From positions 1 to 36,855 of the forward strand of contig NZ_LDIG01000200.1 in the NCBI RefSeq assembly GCF_015845845.1: a DNA stretch of 36,855 bases, given 5' to 3'. Under the pieces are notes generated by a model, which had not been told where the DNA came from, made no database searches, and saw nothing but the letters and a program-made list of their open reading frames with translations. Below are positions 24,514-33,066 of the stretch, in pieces. Every line of letters begins with the position of its first letter. Within the stretch, counting starts at the first letter, position 1. The stretch comes from Paenibacillus dendritiformis (GTDB lineage Bacteria; Bacillota; Bacilli; Paenibacillales; Paenibacillaceae). The position numbers and the translations under genes were made by a program.

Positions 24514-27130
24514 TCAAAGCTGCAAATAAAGCCGGTACAGCATTCGGGCAGCTTCCCCGCGCGTGACCGCCTCGCGGGCTTTAATCCGTTTATCGGCAGG
24601 AACATCGATCAAGCGCTGCTTCACAGCCAAGGACATGGTTGGCTTGGCCCAATTGGATATCGTTTCTTTGTCCACGAATTGGTTCAGGTAATCCTCCGGA
24701 TTCGTAGGGTCCGGGATATCGTATGATCCGGCTTAAACGTGCCATCGGGATAACCTTGGACGATATGCTTTTTTTCGGATGAAGCGATATATGGATGATG
24801 CCATTGCGGCGGATGCACGTCTGAAAAACTCTCCGTCGCCGTTTCATCCAATGCGTAAAAAGCTCTTACAAGCATGGCCGTGAACTCTGCACGGGTGAGC
24901 AGGGAATCCGGTTCAAAATTGCCATTGTCTTTCCCTTTAACGATTCCTTTGGAGCCCAGAAATTGTACCGCTTGCTTTAATTCCGGATCTCGATCGTCAA
25001 CATCAGGGAACGATGTGGAATTCTCGTCCACGAAATACGTTCCGGAACGGTTGATTTCCGCTTCCATGCCGTTTTTGTACGGATTGAACTTTCCGCCTAT
25101 CGGCTGCGCTTTTCTTCCATTCGTAAAGAATACGCTGGTATGTGTTGCATCAGCTTGATTCGCAGGCAGAATGAGCTGGATGTTGCTTGATATGTTCGAA
25201 AGCTCCTGCCCTTGTTCATCTATAAATTGTACGCGATATCCGCCGTTACTCTCTTTCACCAGACGAATCACGATAACCGGGAGCGAATGGAACAGGCGAG
25301 CTGCGGTCTCAACATTCAGCACCAGTTTGGCATCCCCCGCATGAACAGTAATATAGTCGACATCTTTCCGGCCGACTAATCCATTCTTATCCAGCTTGAA
25401 CATATATTCATTTTGTTCGGGCAAAGACAGAATTTCCGCATTTACGATTAGCTCTCTCGCAAGCGCAATCTTGTTCTCCGATAGCGTCTGCTGTACCGCT
25501 GACTTTGCCTTTGACGCATTGCCAGCTATCAATCAACTCGGTCGTTATGACGAGCTGGCCGTTAACAGGAGTCGGCTGTTCGCTGCTAGCGGCCGTGATC
25601 ACAAGCTCTCCCGCTTGCGTCAGCTCTTCCACAATAAGCGGGTTCTGCTTGTCAGCGTCAGGAACCGACCGGATAGCAGTGAAATACGTATCGGGCAACA
25701 TGCTGCCGTCAACGACATAAAACAAAAAGTAGGCGGTCTCGTCCGGAAAGCCGGCTCTGGTTGCGGTTGCCCGTACAATGGTTTGTCCGGATTTATTCGC
25801 TTTTACGACCGGTATGCCATTCACGTTCGCTAAGCTTCCTATGCTTGGATCGTCAATAGTGTACGTTATTATGGTTCCGGGAAGCACATTGTTTGCGGCA
25901 ATGGACTGTTGTTCGCCAGGCTGCAGTATCGTGATAAACGGATAAAGGCTGATTTCCGGTAAAGTACGTATCACAGGTTGAGTTTTTGTCTCAAGACGAT
26001 CACGAGTTGGTTTGTCTGTTGACCCATAACGATTGCCAGTTGGTTTGTTTGCTGTCCCAGAACGATCGCTAGTTGCTTTGTCTGCTGTCCCTGAATAATC
26101 GCCAGTTGATTTGTTTCCTTTTCCAGAGCGATTGCCAGATGCCGATTCTTTCGTGAACACAACAAGCTTCGGCAAGGCAGAAACACTATCTTCCCACGCC
26201 CACAAGGTCTGATCCTTTTTCAATATATAATTTTTAAATACATATTTCCCCTTTTGTATACCCTTGTCCTTATGGTGTACGGAAGCGATATTCGAAAGCC
26301 CGGGGAACACTTTACCGTTGCCTATTGACCAGAGCTTATCGTCCTTTCCCAAAGCATAAGTAGTATCGATATTCGAATCTGTCGGCTGTGAGCTAAATTG
26401 AACAATACCTCGCACGCCTGTTGCTTTATGTAATCGGATTGGTATACTTTCGGGTTCATACATTGGCCAAGACCAGACCGTGCCATCTTTCTTATAGGCA
26501 TAGTTTGTCAAACCGCCCATCCCTATGTTGACGATATCTACAAGCCCTTTGATCTACTTTGGACCTTCGTTATTAAATTGGTTTTGCGGCCAGTACATGT
26601 ATGCCTCCCATTGCCATACCGAACCGTCTGATTTTAATACATACAAGGTCTTAAATTTTTGGAATCTGCTGGAATAATCGGCGACGAGTGAAGTTACGTG
26701 ATTTAAATCTTTGATAGGCTTCGGAGTAGTCCTAGAACTATCTATAAGATAGGTGTTGTTCCTAGAATCCCAATACCATACGGTTCCGTCTTTTTTTTAG
26801 CGCAGCATAGTTCATCATAAATTTACTTTCCCCGTCCCTGCCCTTGAACGAGAACTGTTTCACATCCTGCAAGCCCGGAATTTGCTTCAGCCTGGCTTTA
26901 TAGAATGGATCGGAAGCATGGAGGGGATAACCAGAGAAGTCCCAATACCATACCGTTCCGTCTTTTTTTGACAGAAGTATATTCCCATCAAGAATGTCGA
27001 AATCCTCGCCGATACGTGTATATTCCTGTTCGCTAACGGCACTTATGTCATTCCCCTTGGCTTGCACCGAACCTGAATGAGCCGTAAGGATTAACACTAA
27101 GCTTAACAGCGCTGCCATCAATCGTTTCAT
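24514..27130 (-). pseudogene. SLH-domain surface protein with RCC1-like repeats, multiply broken
   Basis: One large gene of about 870 codons can be followed through four lesions. It begins with a signal peptide (MKRLMAALLSLVLILTAHSG) behind GGAGGTC. Then come KDGTVWYWD/KSDGSVWQWE repeats of the RCC1-like type, a low-complexity Ser/Thr/Gly linker, an Ig-like segment (PGEQQSIAANNVLPGTIITY) and SLH motifs that bind cell-wall polymers (FPDVDDRDPELKQAVQFLGS, GYPDGTFKPDHTISR). The final SLH end, TRGEAARMLYRLYLQL, stops at 24514. Lesions: one extra A in an A8 tract (26791-26798), TAG at 26554-26556, a frameshift near 25,525-25,540, and an out-of-frame deletion near 24,712 that removes most of one SLH repeat. 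It was presumably a secreted wall-anchored protein. Confidence 0.85.
25997..26141. repeat. 33-bp tandem repeat coding for the linker of the SLH protein
   Basis: Four 33-bp units and a partial fifth, imperfect, each encoding 11 residues on the minus strand (such as GDYSGTADKAT, SDRSGTANKPT, GNRYGSTDKPT). A second minus-strand frame is also open through the repeat. Confidence 0.75.
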
Positions 27131-27505
27131 TGTAGACCTCCATCAAAAACCTTGTTAATCTCGTTGTTCTGCTTCCCGGATCCACGACGGGTAGCCGATT
27201 GCCTGTCCTCGTTTTTCAATCTGGTTCCCTCTCTTTTTCTATTATTTCTCATAATCCTTTCATCGGTTAAAAGGAGTTTAGCTTTCACTTTCACCAAACT
27301 ATTCTTAATATATTCACTTGCCATAGTCAATGATTAATCCAAAGAATACCCCTTGGCGTTTCCGCACGCCGGGAGTGATCAACCAACCCGGCGTTCCATG
27401 TTGCGGCAAGCAGAGTGCCGATGGAAATCTGAGTCGTCTTCTGCCCGTAGACCATCCGAATCCCGGAAGGTCCGTCAACCCATACTAGCGACCGGAATTC
27501 CATAA

Positions 27506-27551
27506 CTCAAGAGAGAGGAGCTTGCATATATGCAAGCTCCTCTCTCTTGAG
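27506..27551. repeat. perfect 46-bp palindrome
   Basis: The 23-base arm beginning CTCAAGAGAGAGGAGCTTGC is followed directly by its exact reverse complement, with no unpaired spacer (centre ATAT at about 27,527-27,530). It starts 12 bases after the stop of the SDR gene, so as RNA it would be a very strong 3' hairpin. There is no T tract. It could end transcription, protect the 3' end or extrude as a cruciform. The interval 27131-27505 upstream of the SLH gene shows no other feature I can support. Confidence 0.8.
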
Positions 27552-27562
27552 CGGCGCCGCGG

Positions 27563-28162
27563 TCAATAGACCTCATAGCTTTGTCCCGTCTGCGCGCCTT
27601 CCTCGCTCTTGCGATACGCCAGCGCGACCCGCCGCACGGGAACGGGATCGAAGCCGGGGAAGAACGCGCCATAGACATCCATGGATTCCTGCAGCACATT
27701 CGGGCTGACGCTGTTGATGCGGATGCCCCGCGGCATTTCGATCGCCGCCGCCTTGACGAACGCTTTGACGCCCCCGTTGGCCATGGCGGCCGAGGCCCCT
27801 TGAAGAATCGGATCGTCCATCATGATGCCGGTCGTCAAGGTGAAGCTGCCTCGATCGCGAACATAGCGGTGACCGAGCAGCACCAGATTCACCTGTCCCT
27901 TGAGCTTGCTCCCGATCGACAGCTCGTTCTGTTCGGGCGTCATGTCCGCCAGCGGTCCGAAATACGCGCTTCCGGTCGCGCTGACGACCGCATCCACTTC
28001 GCCCGTCGCCTCATACATCCCCCGAATGCTGCCCGGGTCGGTGATATCCACTTGCACATCCGGCCCTTGTCTCCCCGCGCGGATGATATTATAACGGGCT
28101 TCCAGCTCCGCCGCGACAGCCCGGCCGATCGTGCCGCTCGCCCCTACAATCAATATTTTCAT
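27563..28162 (-). CDS. short-chain dehydrogenase/reductase family protein
   Basis: A 199-residue Rossmann protein of the SDR superfamily. The nucleotide-binding GASGTIG lies at 7-13, and VDAVVSATGSAYFGPLADMT corresponds to the central strands. The usual YxxxK catalytic pair is replaced: the region reads AAMANGGVKAFVKAAAIEMP, with Asn-Gly where Tyr would be. The C-terminal RINSVSPNVLQES matches the family. This short variant subfamily is known, but its reaction is not. The gene stands alone; its transcript would end in the 46-bp palindrome. Confidence 0.82.
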   Translation of the reverse strand: MKILIVGASGTIGRAVAAELEARYNIIRAGRQGPDVQVDITDPGSIRGMYEATGEVDAVVSATGSAYFGPLADMTPEQNELSIGSKLKGQVNLVLLGHRYVRDRGSFTLTTGIMMDDPILQGASAAMANGGVKAFVKAAAIEMPRGIRINSVSPNVLQESMDVYGAFFPGFDPVPVRRVALAYRKSEEGAQTGQSYEVY

Positions 28163-28599
28163 TTCATATCGCCGTCCCTTCCCTATCCAATTATGTAAGC
28201 ATTACTTCCTATTGTAACCTGCCAGAGATACGTAGAACCACTACATTCGTCAAATGTTGATGCCGTTGAAATCCTCGTCACGCGAGGGACAGCCCATTGG
28301 ATCCTGGGCCAACGAAAGGCCGACTGCGCCCTACCGGGGCTGCTCTTCAAGCACGGCGATTTTGGAACTCGCCGTTGACCAAGATGGTGACCTTCTGCTA
28401 ACACAATGGTGACTTGTTGAGAGAAGTTGTCAGGGAAGCCGGGATTGTTCATTGGAAAATTTGCGGAGAAATCACGGGGAGAATCTAAGCCGCGGACCGC
28501 CATGCGGGGCAGCGGTTGGCATGCACACAGGTACGCCAGGAGAAGAAACGTCTCACCCGTGCTGTCGCATGCAGCCGGATGAGACGCTAAAGCGTTCCG
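28163..28599. other. intergenic stretch without an assignable gene
   Basis: About 440 bases between the SDR and SMR genes. Short open frames exist on both strands (for example 28183-28503 minus and about 28257-28373 plus) but none has a ribosome site, a recognisable domain or credible composition. I see no RNA element. It may be decayed coding DNA. Confidence 0.4.
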
Positions 28600-29010
28600 T
28601 TATTCTCCTGTGCGGGCGCGATCTCCGTCGAAGGCGGAGCCGGAATGGACCACAGCCTGGCTGCCCTCGTGAACCGCGCTTTCGGACGGCTTCTCCTGCC
28701 CTCCCACATTGAGCCCGATGACGCCCAGTATAATGAGCAGAATCGAGACGCCTTTCATCAAGGACATCGACTCCTGGAACACGAGATAGCCGATGACCGC
28801 GATCGCGGCCGTGCCGAGCCCCGACCAAATCGCGTAGGCGACGCTGACCGGCACCTGCTTCAATGATAAATTCAAGCTCGAGAACGCGAGGATATAAAAC
28901 ACAATCATCAACACGGAAGGCCACAGCCTGGTAAACCCTTGCGACAGCTTCATCGACACGGTGCCGGCAACCTCCAGGGCGATGGCGAAGCACAAATATA
29001 CCCAATGCAT
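28600..29010 (-). CDS. SMR-family multidrug/cation exporter
   Basis: A small multidrug resistance protein of 136 residues with four membrane helices. The essential Glu of helix 1 is Glu13 in IALEVAGTVSMKLSQGF, and helix 3 has the conserved VAYAIWSGLGTA. It works as a proton-coupled dimer exporting cationic drugs or guanidinium-like compounds. The C-terminus is longer than usual by about 30 hydrophilic residues after GLNVGGQ. The ATG at 29010 fits the family's start; AAGGAG lies 13 bases upstream, rather far. There is no partner SMR gene, so it may form homodimers. Confidence 0.88.
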   Translation of the reverse strand: MHWVYLCFAIALEVAGTVSMKLSQGFTRLWPSVLMIVFYILAFSSLNLSLKQVPVSVAYAIWSGLGTAAIAVIGYLVFQESMSLMKGVSILLIILGVIGLNVGGQEKPSESAVHEGSQAVVHSGSAFDGDRARTGE

Positions 29011-29125
29011 GATGCAATGCTCACTCCTTTTTCCATATGGCCATGGCCGTCTCGAATTTCCCGATCTCTTGAAATTCCCCATGGTAATGTTGGAACTATA
29101 AAATATTTTTCAGTACCACTTAGGC

Positions 29126-29155
29126 AGTATAGTATGGGGCTCTTCCCGCTGTCAA
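29126..29155 (-). promoter_or_regulatory. promoter of the SMR gene
   Basis: On the minus strand, TTGACA (29150-29155) is followed after 18 bases by TATACT (29126-29131), about 115 bases before the start codon. I found no guanidine riboswitch in the leader. Confidence 0.65.
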
Positions 29156-29353
29156 CTGGAAGTTGCAGCAATTCGGCTGTGAATCGATGTTATCCCGCAG
29201 ACGAAGCCGAACTTCGACCGGATATCAGCCTCTGCATCCATAGTAAAAAGCGTGAAAACGGCTGCCCCCTGCTGCCAGCGGCAAGCCGCTTCCACGCCTC
29301 GCTATTTATTCTTCTTCATAAGACGAGCCTGTCGTCTCCACGTTCCGTTCCCG

Positions 29354-31123
29354 CTATTCTTCGAACAGCTTCTCTCCCCGGTGCAGCCGCCACGCGATGC
29401 GCGCCGTATGCGGCAGCTCCCGCGCTGTCGGCGAATGAGCGGCCAAATAACGCGTCAAGGCAAGCAGCATCGTCTCCTTCGCCCGTGCAGCCAGCGGGCC
29501 GCTCTCGGCGCCCCAGCGGTCATACTCCGCGCTGGCCGCCTCATACATCTGATACGAATGGAACTCCGCGTCCTCCCTCAATAGAGCATGGCCGAGCGTA
29601 TTGAACAAGGCATCGATATCCCCTTCCTGGCGCAAATACTGGGCCAGCCACTCGCCGGCTTCCGCCACCTGCTGCTGCCGATCCAGCAGTTTGAGCAGCC
29701 AACTCGGGTCGGTGGAATTCGGATTCGCTTCCGCGTGCTTGCCGCTCGGCCGGCGGGCGGCCGGGACGTTAAGGAAGCGATCCAGGTATACGGTGACGGC
29801 AGCGTAATAAATGGCGCGCACCGTGAAGACGTTGGCGCTCCGCCGCAGCGTCTCATGGACGGCATGGGCGTGCGTGAACGTATGGAGCACCGTAATCCAA
29901 TCCCCGAACTCGTTCTGGGTATGGAAGCGGGTGATCCGCTCCGCCGCAGCAAGAGCGACGAGTTGGGCCAGCCGGACGGGAGAACGTCCGGAGCGCAGCG
30001 CATTCGTGAGCGCCTCGATCGTCTGCAGCGGCTGGTTGCCAAGAAGCAAGTCGAGAAGCTGCTGTTCCTCTTCGGCCGGCTGCTGCGCGTCCTCGGTCGA
30101 AGCGAGCGTCTCCACGGGGGACCAGGTCATGCTCTCCAGCTCCCGGAAGGCTTCCCGCAGCGGATCGACCAGATTGACCGGCGATTGCCAATGCTGCAGC
30201 TCCTCGCTGCGGGTGGCGCGGGCCGGCAGCGGCACGAGCGAGCTGAGGACGCGCACAGCGGAATCGCTGCCGATATGCTGCAAGATTTCGAACGCCTTGT
30301 TATGGAAATCGAGCGTATGTCCCCCATCCATATAGAAGTGATCGGTAACCGCCGTCATCATCATCGACATAAGCTCGTTCGGCTCCATGCCGCTGGCAAT
30401 CGCGCTGGCCAGCACCCGCTCGGCGCCGCGGATGTCGCGAACTTCAATGCATCTCCGGTACCAGGCCGGCAGATGCTCTGTCGCCTGCTGCTCCGTCTCC
30501 GGCAGCGGCTGCTGCAGAAAGCGCGCCGGCTGTCCGGCGCAGTCGCGCGCCACGCGGGTAAGCCCGTGATACAGGGCAAGAATGCGCCCGTATTTGTCCA
30601 GCTTCGGCAGCACGTTCACCATGGCCGCCAAAATGGTCAGGCCAGAGCTCCAGCCCGCCGAACGGTATGTCGTCCCGAATTCGACGCCCACCCTGGCGAT
30701 ATCCGCCGCGGGCACGCCCGACTCGACAAGCGCGACGACGCTCTTCCCGATCACGAGGGACAGGTTCTGCTCCATCCCTTCCCGCAAGCGCCTTAGCTGC
30801 TTCTCCACGCTGCTCGCAACCTGGGGCCTCGGATCGACCCATACGCTACCCTGCTCGACCTTGACCCGGTGCACAGGCACATCGTCAGCCCATGGGTCCA
30901 GCGTGCCGCCGCTGCAAACGTCGAACCGGGCGTGATGCCAATGGCAGGTCAAAATGCCATCGCACAGGCTGCCCATATGAAGCGGAAATCCCATATGCGG
31001 GCAGCGGTTGTCCACGGCGTACACTTCATCGGCATGCACGAACACCGCAATGCCGCCCTTAATCACCTTGGCTCCCTGCTCCTGAAGCTCTTCCCATGTT
31101 CCGGCATGTATCCAATCCGTCAT
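29354..31123 (-). CDS. Rieske [2Fe-2S] protein with a long helical C-terminal region
   Basis: A 589-residue protein. The first ~100 residues are a Rieske domain with both cluster motifs: CPH (Cys42, His44) and CHWH (Cys61, His64), in ferredoxin-like form (DNRCPHMGFPLHMGSLCDGI). The remaining ~480 residues are mostly helical, with conserved-looking His/Asp patches (LALYHGLTRVARDCAG, MMTAVTDHFYMDGG, HTLDFHNKAFEILQHIG). I do not recognise a catalytic domain of Rieske oxygenases, and no reductase is nearby. An electron-transfer or iron-dependent enzymatic role is possible. The ATG at 31123 follows AGGAGGG. The metallophosphatase gene lies just upstream on the same strand. Confidence 0.8.
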   Translation of the reverse strand: MTDWIHAGTWEELQEQGAKVIKGGIAVFVHADEVYAVDNRCPHMGFPLHMGSLCDGILTCHWHHARFDVCSGGTLDPWADDVPVHRVKVEQGSVWVDPRPQVASSVEKQLRRLREGMEQNLSLVIGKSVVALVESGVPAADIARVGVEFGTTYRSAGWSSGLTILAAMVNVLPKLDKYGRILALYHGLTRVARDCAGQPARFLQQPLPETEQQATEHLPAWYRRCIEVRDIRGAERVLASAIASGMEPNELMSMMMTAVTDHFYMDGGHTLDFHNKAFEILQHIGSDSAVRVLSSLVPLPARATRSEELQHWQSPVNLVDPLREAFRELESMTWSPVETLASTEDAQQPAEEEQQLLDLLLGNQPLQTIEALTNALRSGRSPVRLAQLVALAAAERITRFHTQNEFGDWITVLHTFTHAHAVHETLRRSANVFTVRAIYYAAVTVYLDRFLNVPAARRPSGKHAEANPNSTDPSWLLKLLDRQQQVAEAGEWLAQYLRQEGDIDALFNTLGHALLREDAEFHSYQMYEAASAEYDRWGAESGPLAARAKETMLLALTRYLAAHSPTARELPHTARIAWRLHRGEKLFEE

Positions 31124-31228
31124 CAATTATCCCTCCTCTGTTCAGTCTACTCCCTCAGAGTTAAGAAATTGCCTTGAATGATTTGCCGCATCGTGCCGCG
31201 CTGGAGGCCTTGATGCCCTCTCCCCTCC

Positions 31229-31906
31229 TTACTCGATATAATAAATATGCCGGGATGGCAGCTCCAGGCAGTTAAGCCGTCCCCCGTATACGCAGCCGCC
31301 GTCGATGCCGATAATCGAATTGGTTCCAAAATAGACCTCGTCCGAACCATGCAGCAGCTTCGCGGGGGAATGGCCGAATATGACCGTCTTCGGGCCTCTG
31401 TAGCCTTCATGAAATTCCCCGCGTATCCAGACCAGCTTATGCGGATCGCAATCCGCCAACGGTATGCCCGGCTCCACTCCGGCATGGACGAATATAAAAT
31501 CATCCGTCTCATAATAGTAGGGAAGCTTGTCCAAGAATGAGATGACATCCAGCAATTCATCGGTCCAGCGGATAGCCGCCGGCCTCCCCTCTGCTTCTTC
31601 CTCCGCATAGCCGTAGCTCAGCAGCGTCTGCTTCGCCCCGTTGCGGAACCAGCGCTCGACCGCCTTCTCCTTATTGCGGTATGCGTCGAGCATCATTTTC
31701 TCATGATTGCCCATCAGGACGATCGCCCCCAACTGATGCAGCCCCCGCACCTTGGCGAGCACTTCTCTTGAGTGCGGGCCACGGTCAATATAATCGCCCA
31801 GCAGCAAAAGCTGATCGCGATTCGCGTCATAGCAGGCCATCTCCAGCAGCCGCTCGAACTTTTCCAGTTCTCCATGAATATCGCTAATGACAAGCATTCG
31901 CTCCAT
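31229..31906 (-). CDS. PPP-type metallophosphatase
   Basis: A 225-residue calcineurin-like phosphoesterase of the bacterial PPP type, with two metal ions. The motifs are in order: DIHGE, GDYIDRGPHS, GNHE, then VHAGVEPG and FGHSP. Relatives dephosphorylate proteins or hydrolyse Ap4A-type dinucleotides (PrpE/PrpA-like); the substrate is not evident. I prefer the ATG at 31906 (MERMLVISDIHG), with AAGGAAGGG upstream, over the ATG at 31942. The Rieske gene follows about 105 bases downstream on the same strand, so they may be co-transcribed. Confidence 0.87.
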   Translation of the reverse strand: MERMLVISDIHGELEKFERLLEMACYDANRDQLLLLGDYIDRGPHSREVLAKVRGLHQLGAIVLMGNHEKMMLDAYRNKEKAVERWFRNGAKQTLLSYGYAEEEAEGRPAAIRWTDELLDVISFLDKLPYYYETDDFIFVHAGVEPGIPLADCDPHKLVWIRGEFHEGYRGPKTVIFGHSPAKLLHGSDEVYFGTNSIIGIDGGCVYGGRLNCLELPSRHIYYIE

Positions 31907-32057
31907 CGTATCGATCCCTTCCTTCTCTTTCCATCGTACCATGAGCGAATATTTTCTATCCAGCCTTGCAAGCGGAATAAATTCCGTTCCTGTCAGTCAG
32001 TTTGACCCGGTGTCCGGCCATCCGCTCTCTCCTAGGACAACTCTGTCTTCATCCTGC

Positions 32058-32285
32058 TTACTGTTGAAGCAGCGCACCCGCCCGTTGCTGCTTGCCGGGC
32101 TGACGGTATCTCGCCTTCTGGACGAGCACAATGTATTGATCCAGCCGCTGACTCTCCCGGATTGCCCGTTCATTCAGCAGATCATTATTTTCCATCGCCA
32201 GGCTGACCATTCGCGCCCGGATCTGTTCGATTTTGCGCATCAGATCGTTTATATCCGTCTCTTCTTCCAGCTCCAGCCTGCTCAT
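32058..32285 (-). CDS. Spo0E-like aspartyl-phosphate phosphatase
   Basis: A 75-residue helical-hairpin protein of the Spo0E family. The first helix is DINDLMRKIEQIRARMVSLA; the second carries the signature SQRLDQYIV. Spo0E proteins remove phosphate from Spo0A~P and delay sporulation. I chose the ATG at 32285 behind GGGGA, because the part of the longer open frame (to 32381) before it has no ribosome site and does not match the family. The C-terminus (KARYRQPGKQQRAGALLQQ) is longer and more basic than usual. This gene is good evidence for an endospore-forming host. Confidence 0.82.
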   Translation of the reverse strand: MSRLELEEETDINDLMRKIEQIRARMVSLAMENNDLLNERAIRESQRLDQYIVLVQKARYRQPGKQQRAGALLQQ

Positions 32286-33066
32286 TATCCATTCCCCGCC
32301 AGGAGACGACATATCATTTCGATGAAGGATCGCTTCCTCGTCAACCATTCCGCAGGAACCGCCCTTATTCACTTCTTCCATTCCTTAACATTGCCCTCCC
32401 TCAAGCAACATGATTTGACAATTCCAATTATAAGCAATTGCCCCTTCTACATCCTAGTTAAAAAAAGTTAATCATGCCGTCGAAACCCAACTTTTGATTG
32501 CAATTTGAGCCATAAAAAGACACTTCCCAGCAGGGAAGTGCCGTGCTATCTTGCTTCAAGACTACTTACCTTGGTATCGTTATGAAATTGTTCGGCGTTA
32601 CATTTCAATTCCGCTCCGCGATCGTACAAATGTAAGGCTTTCGAGCCATCTGTTAACGAATGACAGAGTTTCCGCTGCTTTTTTGATGCATATACAAAAT
32701 TTTTTCAAATAACATGATGCGTCGATTGGCAGAGCCTGGCTGATTGTTACGGCGTATTACCCTTCTCCTATTTTTCTTGTCAATCTCTGTCCGCAAAGCT
32801 CTGCATTGCCCATCCATAGACATAACTTGCGGTCTGCCTCCTGACAACCGAGCGAATGATTCGGCATCGTTCGACGTCATTTGAGTAATTTTATTTATTT
32901 TTCCTTTTTTATACTTAATAGTATCATTATTTCATTATTCTGTAAATGACATTTTTCCATAAAATTCATTCCTTATGCTGAGATTTGAAAGTATTATAGA
33001 GTATGATTAGCGAAGAGATTTCCAGACTATCATCGGCATGACAGAAAGGGGTTTTATTCCGTACCC
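32286..33066. other. intergenic stretch with an orphan terminator
   Basis: About 780 bases without a gene I can defend. A perfect hairpin, CACTTCCC (32521-32528) with GGGAAGTG (32533-32540), is followed on the minus strand by TCTTTTT, so some minus-strand transcript ends here. The candidates are a 75-codon open frame at 32653-32880 (no known domain) and a startless frame ending at 32546 (ALHLYDRGAELKCNAEQF). Neither has a ribosome site. The AT-rich segment 32881-33050 should hold the promoter of the plus-strand permease gene. Confidence 0.5.

Noticed and set aside
28183-28503. 106-codon minus-strand frame and a plus-strand frame near 28,257-28,373
   Set aside because: No ribosome sites, atypical composition and no recognisable motif; left as an unassigned intergenic stretch.
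29588-30796. 402-codon open frame on the plus strand
   Set aside because: Antisense shadow of the Rieske protein gene; no domain and no ribosome site.
32546-32690. Sda-like sporulation inhibitor (ALHLYDRGAELKCNAEQF)
   Set aside because: Only a faint resemblance, no start codon in the frame, and the key Sda core is not recognisable.
32653-32880. 75-codon minus-strand frame
   Set aside because: Basic, low-similarity sequence with no ribosome site; a transcript may exist but a protein is not supported.
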